Notes: a model not told the origin generated them from the letters alone. Positions 1-5,469 are shown, counted from the stretch's first letter. The stretch: 5,956 bases of DNA from Defluviicoccus sp. (GCA_013414705.1 CP058705.1:3230957-3236912), one strand, 5' to 3'. Numbers and translations are program-made.

Positions 1-1
1 A

Positions 2-790
2 AAGTTGAGCAAGGCGCTTGAGCGCAACGAACTCGTCATTTTCTACCAGCCGCGGATCGACATCGCCAGCCACCGCGTCGTCGGCATGGAAGCCCTGTTG
101 CGCTGGCAGCAGCCGGATGAGGGATTCATCATGCCTGGCGAATTCATCCCGGTTGCGGAGGAAAGCGGCTTGATTCTGCCGATCGGCAATTGGGTCATGG
201 ACGAGGCTTGTCGCCAGGCCGCAGCCTGGCATGCGGCCGGCCTGCCGCCCCTGGTGGTGTCGATCAATCTCTCGGCGGTGCAATTCCGGCATCGGCTGCT
301 CGGCGATCACTTGGCCGCGGCGATCGCCAACTCCGGTATCGAGCCGTCGTCGATCGAGCTCGAACTGACCGAAAGCGTGTTGATGGAAGACACGAAGTTG
401 AGCGCATTCTTGTTGTCGGCGTTCAAGGATCTCGGGGTTCGTGTTGCGATCGACGACTTCGGAACCGGCTATTCTTCGTTCAGCTACCTGAAGCGGTTCG
501 CGCTCGATACGCTCAAGATCGACACGTCGTTCGTCAGCGATATGGGCAAGGATCCGAGTGACGGTGCCATTGTCAGCGCGATGGTTGCGCTCGGCCATCA
601 GCTGGATCTGCGAGTAGTCGCCGAGGGAGTGGAGCACCCCTACCAGCTCGAATATCTGCGCGCAAACGGTTGCGACGAAGCCCAAGGCTACCTGTTCAGT
701 CCGCCGATCGACGCCGCCAGCTTCGAAGCGTGGGTACTGGAACGCGAGCGTGCCGCACCCTCCCAAGTACAACGCCGCATTGCAAGCTGA
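2..790 (+). CDS. EAL-domain c-di-GMP phosphodiesterase, C-terminal part (5' end outside window)
   Basis: This is the C-terminal EAL domain of a cyclic-di-GMP signalling protein; the family hydrolyses c-di-GMP to pGpG in the cytoplasm. The reading frame is open to the window edge, and the first residues match the usual linker just before an EAL domain, so the gene starts upstream, probably with GGDEF and/or sensor domains. Counting from the TTG at base 5 as residue 1, I see YQP at 14-16, EALLRW at 29-34, SINLS with Asn88, ELELTES with Glu120, the metal-binding IDDFGTGYSS with Asp150 and Asp151, LKID with Lys171, VAEGVE with Glu207 and QGYLFSPP with Gln227. All residues expected for metal binding and catalysis are present, so an active phosphodiesterase is inferred. 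The TGA stop is followed by only about 15 residues' worth of non-domain tail upstream (after EAWVLERE). The TTG at base 5 is not a credible start. Confidence 0.93.
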   Translation, partial: KLSKALERNELVIFYQPRIDIASHRVVGMEALLRWQQPDEGFIMPGEFIPVAEESGLILPIGNWVMDEACRQAAAWHAAGLPPLVVSINLSAVQFRHRLLGDHLAAAIANSGIEPSSIELELTESVLMEDTKLSAFLLSAFKDLGVRVAIDDFGTGYSSFSYLKRFALDTLKIDTSFVSDMGKDPSDGAIVSAMVALGHQLDLRVVAEGVEHPYQLEYLRANGCDEAQGYLFSPPIDAASFEAWVLERERAAPSQVQRRIAS

Positions 791-870
791 TGGTGTGGCG
801 GTGAAGCGCACATAAGGAAACCTTAAGGAAGCTTGCGTACACTTTTAAAAATATTATCGGGTGAACGCAA
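791..870 (+). promoter_or_regulatory. Intergenic leader upstream of the SET gene, with small inverted repeats and a possible -10 box
   Basis: This short gap becomes markedly AT-rich after base 838. It contains TAAGG-AAA-CCTTA (813-825), a 5-bp stem with a 3-base loop, overlapping the palindrome CCTTAAGG (821-828). TAAGGAA is repeated directly at 813 and 824. GCAAGC at 782-787, inside the end of the EAL gene, is complementary to GCTTGC at 831-836, so a larger hairpin could enclose the small one. TATTAT at 852-857 would serve as a -10 box, but no -35 box sits at 16-18 bases from it, and the resulting leader would be very short. There is no T-run directly after the stems, so an intrinsic terminator is not supported. 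Promoter assignment is tentative. Confidence 0.3.
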
Positions 871-1449
871 ATGCTCATACACAAACACTCCACAAATAAT
901 GATTTTATTTGTGAAAAACCGCAAACAAAATTGGCGCAATATACATATCTTTATGTGGCGCCAACCGATCGTTGCGGCTTTGGCCTCTTCACAGCAAGGA
1001 CGGTCAGCGTCAACGATATTGTCCTGAGAGTCGAGGATCCACATTACCTTTCACGAGCGACACCACGCGCGCACCTGACCCAACTTGGTTTCGGCCACGC
1101 CGATATTTTCCAGGTCGGACACGACCTGTTTCTGCCGCCCTATGGCGGGCTTGACGACTTCACCAACCACAGCTGCGATCCAAACTGCGGCCTGCGAGTC
1201 AACCACGCTGGCTTCGACATGCTCGCCTTGCGCGACATCGCCGCCGGCGAAGAACTCACCTACGACTATTCCACCCATCAGCAGCATCCTCTGGAAGACA
1301 TGGCCTGCCAGTGCGGTTCGCCGAACTGCCGTGGCGTCGTCCGCAGCTTCTCGACACTGCCGGAGCCACTGCGCCAGCGCTACCTCGGCCTCGGCGTCGT
1401 TGCCGGATTCATCACCGAGAGTGCCACGCGATCCCGCCCAAGCCGGTGA
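871..1449 (+). CDS. SET-domain protein-lysine N-methyltransferase
   Basis: A small (192 aa) SET-domain protein, predicted to transfer methyl groups from S-adenosylmethionine to lysine side chains. Visible motifs, in order, are RCGFGLFTAR (residues 34-43), the N-terminal SET strand resembling GxG-F-A; TNHSCDPNC (98-106), the SAM-binding NHSCxPN signature; GEELTYDYS (126-134) with the active-site Tyr; and a post-SET CxCx4C cluster, CQCGSPNC (146-153), expected to bind zinc together with the Cys of NHSC. The protein is essentially a bare SET plus post-SET domain with a short C-terminal helix and no targeting domain or signal peptide. ATG 871 is the only in-frame ATG before the domain, preceded by a weak GGGTGA. 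TTG 931 and GTG 955 are alternatives, because the first 25-30 codons are AT-rich, poorly conserved in appearance and contain inverted repeats. The substrate is unknown; bacterial relatives methylate ribosomal, histone-like or, in Chlamydiae, host histones. The next gene starts 31 bases later. Confidence 0.9.
   Translation: MLIHKHSTNNDFICEKPQTKLAQYTYLYVAPTDRCGFGLFTARTVSVNDIVLRVEDPHYLSRATPRAHLTQLGFGHADIFQVGHDLFLPPYGGLDDFTNHSCDPNCGLRVNHAGFDMLALRDIAAGEELTYDYSTHQQHPLEDMACQCGSPNCRGVVRSFSTLPEPLRQRYLGLGVVAGFITESATRSRPSR
891..913. repeat. 9-bp perfect inverted repeat in the SET gene 5' end
   Basis: CACAAATAA (891-899) and TTATTTGTG (905-913) are exact reverse complements separated by five bases. The element lies 20 bases after the putative ATG of the SET gene, in an AT-rich patch unlike the rest of the gene. 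It could be a protein-binding operator or an mRNA hairpin affecting initiation. If the true start is farther downstream it would lie in the leader rather than in coding sequence. Confidence 0.6.
931..964. repeat. Nested inverted repeat (7 bp + 5 bp) in the SET gene 5' end
   Basis: TTGGCGC (931-937) pairs with GCGCCAA (958-964). Inside it, ACATA (943-947) pairs with TATGT (952-956) around a four-base loop, leaving an asymmetric internal loop of five bases against one. It follows the inverted repeat at 891-913 by 17 bases. The candidate alternative start codons TTG 931 and GTG 955 lie within this structure, so an RNA fold here could influence start choice. Function is inferred only from structure. 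Confidence 0.5.
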
Positions 1450-1480
1450 ACGCCATCGACCCGGTTGAGAAGCACCAAGC

Positions 1481-2059
1481 ATGGGCGCGCAGCTCGCACA
1501 CGCCCTGCGTCACTACTTCCGAAGGCCCCCGGTCGTTCTGCAGCTGGCCTTTCTGGCCACACTTCTGTCGGCAGCGATCATCGTTCTGATGGCCGTCGGC
1601 TCGGCGCAGGTCCTCGCCGTTGACGGCAGCGAAGCGCTGCCCATGGTCTACCTTCTGCTCGCTGCCGTCTCCGTGCCGCTCGCATCCGGTATTTCCGCAG
1701 CGCTCGGGCGCTGGTCGGTGGCCCGCATCAGCACCGCAATCGCGCTCGTTTCGGCCTGTGTCGTGCTTGCCTTGCGCGGAGCACTCGCCCTCGAGTTGCC
1801 AGGAGCTTCGTCGGCGGTCTGCATCACCGCCTATGCACTTGAGATCGTATTTGACACGCTGTTCTGGCTGTCTGCCTCCGAGCACCTGCCAACCCTGGAG
1901 CTGAAGCGGCACACCCGTTCCTCGCCGGCGCCTTTGGTCTCGGCGGTATCTTCGCCGGCTTCCTGGCAACCGCATTTTGCGCGTTCTTCGCTGGCGAGAA
2001 CCTGCTGCTGCTCGATGCCGGCCTGTTCGCGCTGTGCGTCCTCCAGTATCGCCGGATGA
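1481..2059 (+). CDS. Transporter module, N-terminal fragment (helices 1-4 in frame)
   Basis: ATG 1481 follows the SET gene by 31 bases, with a weak purine stretch (GAGAAG) about 12 bases upstream. In this frame, about 145 residues look genuine. Hydrophobic segments are VVLQLAFLATLLSAAIIVL, MVYLLLAAVSVPLASGI, ISTAIALVSACVVLALRG and AVCITAYALEIVFDTLFWL. The last is followed by ASEHLPTLELKRHT, which resembles the conserved region after helix 4 of NTT-type carriers. From about base 1916 to the stop at 2059 this frame turns Ser/Pro/Cys-rich and unlike a membrane protein. The overlapping frame instead encodes PFLAGAFGLGGIFAGFLA and ENLLLLDAGLFALCVLQY (helices 5 and 6) and runs to a TGA at 2125-2127. 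The true product therefore leaves this frame near 1915. Substrate is unknown; nucleotides are the family precedent, but NTT-like fusion proteins in free-living bacteria are uncharacterised to my knowledge. Confidence 0.6.
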   Translation: MGAQLAHALRHYFRRPPVVLQLAFLATLLSAAIIVLMAVGSAQVLAVDGSEALPMVYLLLAAVSVPLASGISAALGRWSVARISTAIALVSACVVLALRGALALELPGASSAVCITAYALEIVFDTLFWLSASEHLPTLELKRHTRSSPAPLVSAVSSPASWQPHFARSSLARTCCCSMPACSRCASSSIAG

Positions 2060-2123
2060 ACCGTTTTTGTTCCACAACCGATGCAGGCGACGACGAGGGA
2101 GCGAGCCTGGTGTCGTCGAGTCG

Positions 2124-3134
2124 ATGAAGGCAACGCTGGGCGTCGTGCGCGCCTTTCCCATCACCGGCGCCATCTCCGTCGGCGTGCTGCTGATGTCGGC
2201 GCTGTTCTGTCTGCAGGATTACCTGGCGATGACCGCCTATCAGGCAGCCTTTCCCAGCGCCGACGCGCTCTCAAGCTTCATGGCCATCGTTTATGCGGGT
2301 CATCAGGCAGCAGAGCTGCTGATCATCGCCGCCTGTGGCCGGCTGATCCTCGAACGTGCCGGCCCTGTGCTTCGCAACCTCATCTTTCCGACAACCACCT
2401 GTGCGGGCCTCGTCGGATTGCTCGGGTTCGGCAACCTGGGATCGGCTGTGTTCGTCCACGCCAATGTCATCGCCCTGTCCAACGCAGTTTTCGAACCCGT
2501 CAAGACATTGAACTTCGCCGCTCTCCCCTACCGGGTGCTGGCGCAGGTGCGGATGGTGGTCGACGGCGTTCTCTACCCGCTTGGCATTGCCCTGTCGGCC
2601 CTGGCGCTCGTCTGGTTGCAGAGACGGGCCGAGCCCCAGACGATTCTCCAGGTCTCGATCGCCGTCGCCACGGTATTCCTCGGCGTTTCCGCAGTGGTCG
2701 GTATATGGTTTCTGCCCAATCTGCTCCGCAGCTTGCGGCTGCGCGCCATCACGCCGTCCGAGTATGGACGCTGCGAACAAGGTCGCATCTTCTCGGCCGG
2801 CGATATTCGCCAGTTGCTGCATCATCCCGATCCAGAGGCACGCCAATTCGGCGTGGTTCTGGCCACCAGCCTGGCACCGGAGCTGCTGTCCGCGGCTACC
2901 ATCGCGGCGGACACGCCGGCGCCGGTGAAAACCAGTGCGCTCGCGTGGCCGATCCCCCAAGTTGATGGCGCAACAGCTGGCCCGGAGATGGCTGACGCCT
3001 CCCCGTTCGGCTGCGAGACGAGGACCTCGCTGTCCTCGGAAGCCGGCCACCGCCAACCAGGCGGGCTGCACACTCAGACCGGCGCAGCGTACGACGCCGA
3101 CGCTCCGACGCAGCAATCTGGCGCTTTGCCATGA
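2124..3134 (+). CDS. Transporter module, C-terminal fragment (helices 7-12) and first HEAT segment
   Basis: From MKATLGVVRAFPIT onward this frame encodes the second half of the carrier. Hydrophobic segments are AISVGVLLMSALFCLQDYLA, SFMAIVYAGHQAAELLIIAA, VLRNLIFPTTTCAGLVGLLG, SAVFVHANVIALSNAVFEP, RMVVDGVLYPLGIALSALAL and TILQVSIAVATVFLGVSAVV. PVKTLNFAALPYRVLAQVRM before helix 11 is typical of the NTT/MFS fold. After about base 2800, LLHHPDPEARQFGVVLATSL begins a HEAT-type repeat. The frame is open back to ATG 1977, but bases 1977-2100 give an Arg/Pro-rich sequence without membrane character while another frame encodes helices 5-6 there, so I start at ATG 2124. The last 50 codons (after about 2960) lose HEAT character. 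The TGA at 3132-3134 overlaps the ATG of the next fragment as ATGA, so natural termination with translational coupling is an alternative to a frameshift. Confidence 0.6.
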   Translation: MKATLGVVRAFPITGAISVGVLLMSALFCLQDYLAMTAYQAAFPSADALSSFMAIVYAGHQAAELLIIAACGRLILERAGPVLRNLIFPTTTCAGLVGLLGFGNLGSAVFVHANVIALSNAVFEPVKTLNFAALPYRVLAQVRMVVDGVLYPLGIALSALALVWLQRRAEPQTILQVSIAVATVFLGVSAVVGIWFLPNLLRSLRLRAITPSEYGRCEQGRIFSAGDIRQLLHHPDPEARQFGVVLATSLAPELLSAATIAADTPAPVKTSALAWPIPQVDGATAGPEMADASPFGCETRTSLSSEAGHRQPGGLHTQTGAAYDADAPTQQSGALP

Positions 3135-4285
3135 TCGAGCGCACGCCATCGGCGAAACGGCTCGAAGAGATCGGCCGCGGCCTCGAAGCGCGCTCGATCA
3201 GCATGCGCCGAGCCACCGCAAACCTGCTCGCGCGCCTCGGCGCTTCCGCCGTGCCGGTTGCCGAGGTGCGGTTACACTCCGACCGCCCGGAGGTCGTCGA
3301 GGCGGCGATCCACGCACTCGGCGGCATTGGCACACGCCAGACGGAACAAATCCTCCGTGATCATCTCCGGCCACTCTACCTTCGCGTCCCGCTCAATCTT
3401 GACGCCCTCGACGCCTTGCATCGCCTGGTCGACGCACCGGTTGCTCCCCGCCAAGCCCTGGAAACGTGGCTGATCGACAGCAACCGCCGGATCATGCGCC
3501 GTGCGCTGGTGGTCAAGGCAGCGCTCGGCAATCCCCGCGACGTCAAGCTGCTGGACGCGCTGAGTCGCGCGCATGAACCACGCACCCGCTCCGATGCCGT
3601 CGAAGCGCTGGTCAACCTTCCGACGCGGCGGTTCATTCAGCCACTCGTTCCGTTGCTGGAGACCCGATCGGACACGTCTGCGACACTCGCCAACATTCAC
3701 CCCCGCGGCGAAGCCCCAGCCGCGAGCACCCTCATCCAGATTTTGGAGGCGGCCACCACGACAGACCCGTGGGCGCGCCTGCTGGTGATGAGACTGACCG
3801 GAGAGCAGACCGAAGGCCGGCATCGGGGTGATGTTTCAGCGGAACATGAAGCAATGCTAGACCTTGTGTTATTCCTGAAGACCGTCCCCTTATTTCGTGT
3901 CATTCCCCTTGAAGACATCGCGCGCGTGGCCCGGATCGCAGAATGCCTCACCGGCGAAGCAGGCGAGACGATCATCGAAGCGGATCATCTCATCGGGCAC
4001 GTTTATATCATACGCAGCGGGAGCGCCGATGTGCAGCTCAACGGACGCACGGTCGAAACGATCGGCCCGGGCACATCGTTCGGCGAAACAGCTGTGTTTG
4101 GCGAGGAGCGCCATGCCGCCACGGTTCGCGCCGCCTCGTCGCTGTCACTGCTGCGCTTCCCGATCAGCATCATCACCGATCTCGCCGCAGAGAACCCGGA
4201 AATGCTCGCCCCACTCGCGCTCGATCTGTCTCACCGCCTCAACCACCTTCGCACCCGGCTTGCAGTGGTAAACGGCGTGTCATAA
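3131..4285 (+). CDS. HEAT-repeat and cyclic-nucleotide-binding-domain protein (C-terminal part of the fusion)
   Basis: A 384-residue frame with two parts. Residues 1-230 are helical and HEAT-like, with repeating patterns such as MRRATANLLARLGASAVP, VVEAAIHALGGIGTRQTEQI, IMRRALVVKAALGNPRDVKL and RTRSDAVEALVNLPTRRFI. Residues 240-355 form a cNMP-binding domain: LKTVPLFRVIPLEDIARVA (249-267), HVYIIRSGSADVQLNG (290-305) and the phosphate-binding cassette IGPGTSFGETAVFGEERHAA (311-330). FGE is intact, but Arg327 is one place before the position of the usual invariant Arg, where His328 sits. There is no HTH, so this is not a CRP-type transcription factor. It probably senses a nucleotide and controls the membrane module. 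ATG 3131 overlaps the preceding stop (ATGA), but domain order suggests it is normally continuous with the transporter. If separate, it would be a cytosolic partner. No convincing SD precedes it. Confidence 0.8.
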   Translation: MIERTPSAKRLEEIGRGLEARSISMRRATANLLARLGASAVPVAEVRLHSDRPEVVEAAIHALGGIGTRQTEQILRDHLRPLYLRVPLNLDALDALHRLVDAPVAPRQALETWLIDSNRRIMRRALVVKAALGNPRDVKLLDALSRAHEPRTRSDAVEALVNLPTRRFIQPLVPLLETRSDTSATLANIHPRGEAPAASTLIQILEAATTTDPWARLLVMRLTGEQTEGRHRGDVSAEHEAMLDLVLFLKTVPLFRVIPLEDIARVARIAECLTGEAGETIIEADHLIGHVYIIRSGSADVQLNGRTVETIGPGTSFGETAVFGEERHAATVRAASSLSLLRFPISIITDLAAENPEMLAPLALDLSHRLNHLRTRLAVVNGVS

Positions 4286-4641
4286 TCGGACCTTGAACGC
4301 GGGAGCCGCCATGGCGACGCCCGTGTCGAACGGGCGAAGACAGCAAGGTGTCTGCCGGGACAGTCTCCTGTGAGCACGATGGTTGCGTAGCGACGTTGCT
4401 GCCGGTTTGACGGTACGTGTTGGCCGGAGGGTTTTTTGCCGCGGTACGTTCAATGGCGAAGTAGAATGAAGGGCTTTACATGACGCCTTGACTTGTAGGT
4501 TCGCATGTCCACCATGGAAGCGACAATTCGTGCATCGCGACGTAAGTTGGATTTGAAGAACACAACGCCACCTTGCCACATGCCAAGCGTCTGATGCATA
4601 CCCGTCGATACTTACTTAACAAACTCAGGATGAGTGAAAAA
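4286..4641. other. Intergenic region without a convincing gene
   Basis: This 356-base stretch separates the cNMP gene from the phosphatase-like gene. Open frames on either strand here are short and show no recognisable motif. It contains a short GC hairpin near its start (listed separately) and two weaker stems just after it: AGACA/TGTCT (4338-4342 with 4349-4353) and ACAG/CTGT (4360-4363 with 4368-4371). An 8-bp direct repeat CGGTACGT lies at 4411-4418 and 4442-4449 around a run of six T (4432-4437). I see no tRNA or known riboswitch pattern. The promoter for the downstream gene presumably lies in its second half, but no clear -35/-10 pair stands out. Confidence 0.4.
4318..4336 (+). terminator. 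Possible terminator-like hairpin downstream of the cNMP gene
   Basis: CGCCCGT (4318-4324) and ACGGGCG (4330-4336) form a perfect 7-bp GC-rich stem with a five-base loop, 32 bases after the stop of the cNMP-domain gene. Its position fits a transcription-end hairpin, but the U-tract of an intrinsic terminator is missing (AAGACAG follows). It may act with Rho, stabilise the 3' end, or be incidental. Confidence 0.35.
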
Positions 4642-5325
4642 ATGTGGGAGTGGACGCTAAGTTGGTCGCAAGTACGCGACGATCTATTTATTGGGACGTG
4701 CCCGATGACAGCGGAGGACATTGACCGTATCCATGCGGATACCGGGGCTACCGCGTTACTCTCACTGCAGACAGAGGACTGCCGTCGTCCTTTCGGCGTC
4801 GACTGGGAGGAACTGCGCGGCCATGGCGAACACATCAATTTGGCGATGGTCAATGCGCCTATGCGCGATTTCGATTCTACCGACCAGAGACGGAATTTAC
4901 CGCATGCCGTCCGAAGTCTTCATGATCTCTTGGACTCTGATCATGTCGTCTATATGCATGATACATCGAGTATAAATCGCGCACCACTGACAGCATTGGG
5001 CTATATGACATTCGTAGAAATGCACCGCCCGGACGACGCTTTCGGAGAAATACTTTCAAAACATCCGCATTCTGCGCCATCATGGGAAGCATATGAGGGA
5101 TGCCGTCATGACCTACTAGATATTCTCCGTGAAAATATTGTCGTAAGGGCTTATTATTTGTCACAAGAAGAATCAGACCGCAATTCCGAACAGCACTGGC
5201 TTCAGGCTGAACGGGAAATGATACGCATCTCATTCATTTCAACCCAATCCCCCTGCACCAGAGACTGGATCCAAGCCGGGACGTGCTCAGCCCAGCCTCA
5301 TGACACCACTGCAGCCATAGCCTGA
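4642..5325 (+). CDS. Dual-specificity-phosphatase-like protein with Cys-to-Asp active site and DUF2934-like tail (predicted pseudophosphatase)
   Basis: The fold resembles bacterial dual-specificity tyrosine phosphatases. It begins MWEWTLSWSQVRDDLFIGT, continues with TALLSLQTEDC, has the general-acid loop PMRDFDSTDQRRNLPHAV and ends in LTALGYMTFVEM and WEAYEGCRHDLLD. Where the family has the catalytic signature HCxxGxxR, this protein reads HDTSSINR (4957-4980). The nucleophilic Cys is Asp (GAT, 4960-4962) and the P-loop Gly is Ser, while His and Arg remain, so catalysis by the Cys-phosphate mechanism is not expected. It may bind phospho- or glycan ligands, or be decaying. The last part, VVRAYYLSQEESDRNSEQHW followed by LQAEREMI, resembles DUF2934. 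About 33 further residues match nothing I know. The frame is open from ATG 4573, but the first 23 residues look non-coding. ATG 4642 fits the homologous N-terminus and has AGGA at 4627-4630. ATG 4630 is possible. The region is less GC-rich than its neighbours. Confidence 0.75.
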   Translation: MWEWTLSWSQVRDDLFIGTCPMTAEDIDRIHADTGATALLSLQTEDCRRPFGVDWEELRGHGEHINLAMVNAPMRDFDSTDQRRNLPHAVRSLHDLLDSDHVVYMHDTSSINRAPLTALGYMTFVEMHRPDDAFGEILSKHPHSAPSWEAYEGCRHDLLDILRENIVVRAYYLSQEESDRNSEQHWLQAEREMIRISFISTQSPCTRDWIQAGTCSAQPHDTTAAIA

Positions 5326-5349
5326 TCTGGCAAAGTGCCCACCACTGAG

Positions 5350-5373
5350 GGATGGGGACCATTGGACCCATCC
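5350..5373. repeat. 7-bp inverted repeat
   Basis: GGATGGG (5350-5356) and CCCATCC (5367-5373) are exact reverse complements with a ten-base loop. It is the first of the series of stems downstream of the phosphatase-like gene, 24 bases after its stop. No T-run follows. Confidence 0.45.
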
Positions 5374-5388
5374 ACCGATGCCGTTGGC

Positions 5389-5420
5389 ACTCTCCGTAGA
5401 AACCGCCACCAGCGGAGAGT
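5389..5420. repeat. 8-bp inverted repeat preceded by TTGGCAC
   Basis: ACTCTCCG (5389-5396) and CGGAGAGT (5413-5420) are exact reverse complements with a 16-base loop. The left arm overlaps the last two bases of a TTGGCAC heptamer (5384-5390) that recurs just before the next stem. Confidence 0.5.
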
Positions 5421-5434
5421 CGCACAATTGGCAC

Positions 5435-5464
5435 CATTTACCCGCTGCGGCCAGTGGGTAAATG
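5435..5464. repeat. 13-bp hairpin with CGGC tetraloop
   Basis: CATTTACCC (5435-5443) pairs with GGGTAAATG (5456-5464). The stem continues inward with one G-T pair and CTG/CAG, closing on the four-base loop CGGC (5448-5451). This gives 13 continuous pairs counting the wobble, the strongest hairpin in the window. The heptamer TTGGCAC (5428-5434) abuts its left end. No T-run follows on the + strand, so a standard terminator is not supported; a recombination or insertion-sequence-end structure, or a bidirectional RNA hairpin, remains possible. Confidence 0.6.
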
Positions 5465-5469
5465 CTCAC

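Larger units (their letters stand above)
1481..4285 (+). pseudogene. Frameshifted NTT/MFS-like transporter - HEAT repeat - cNMP-binding fusion (composite gene)
   Basis: Taken together, 1481-4285 encodes one multidomain protein of about 930 residues: twelve hydrophobic helices (to about 2745), HEAT-like helical repeats (about 2800-3800) and a cNMP-binding domain (about 3850-4230). This order matches nucleotide-transporter-like (NTT) carriers fused to HEAT and cyclic-nucleotide-binding domains. The frame changes at least three times. Near 1914-1916, one more C in the run CCC would join SEHLPTLELKRHT to PFLAGAFGLGG. Between about 2064 and 2125, for example, an extra G at 2109-2110 would join the frames. 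Between about 2950 and 3130 the coding frame moves again, plausibly at CCCCC (2954-2958) and CCCC (3001-3004). The frame at the start equals that at the end, so the indels cancel. Apart from these breaks no internal stop is needed. Either the sequence carries homopolymer-type errors or the gene is a recent pseudogene. The fragments are listed separately. Confidence 0.7.

Noticed and set aside
1051..1482. Reverse-strand frame opposite the SET gene
   Set aside because: The + strand carries unmistakable SET motifs; the reverse product has no recognisable domain.
1412..2173. Long reverse-strand open frame (253 codons) opposite the transporter fragment
   Set aside because: Product is Arg/Gly/Gln-rich without motifs. 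It is antisense to well-supported membrane helices in GC-rich DNA, where such shadow frames are common.
2081..2965. Alternative + strand frame (294 codons) overlapping the transporter's second half
   Set aside because: It is Arg/Pro/His-rich with no hydrophobic helices; the other frame gives typical membrane segments over the same bases.
2271..3149. Long reverse-strand open frame (292 codons) over helices 8-12 and the HEAT linker
   Set aside because: Low-complexity Arg/Gly/Asp composition and no domain signal, while the + strand encodes clear transmembrane segments.
3131..4285. CRP/FNR-type transcription regulator
   Set aside because: A cNMP domain is present, but no helix-turn-helix follows it; only about 30 residues remain, and the N-terminal part is HEAT-like.
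4405..4440. Run of six T after a GC-rich patch as an intrinsic terminator
   Set aside because: No stable stem directly precedes the T-run; only CCGG/CCGG self-complementarity is available.
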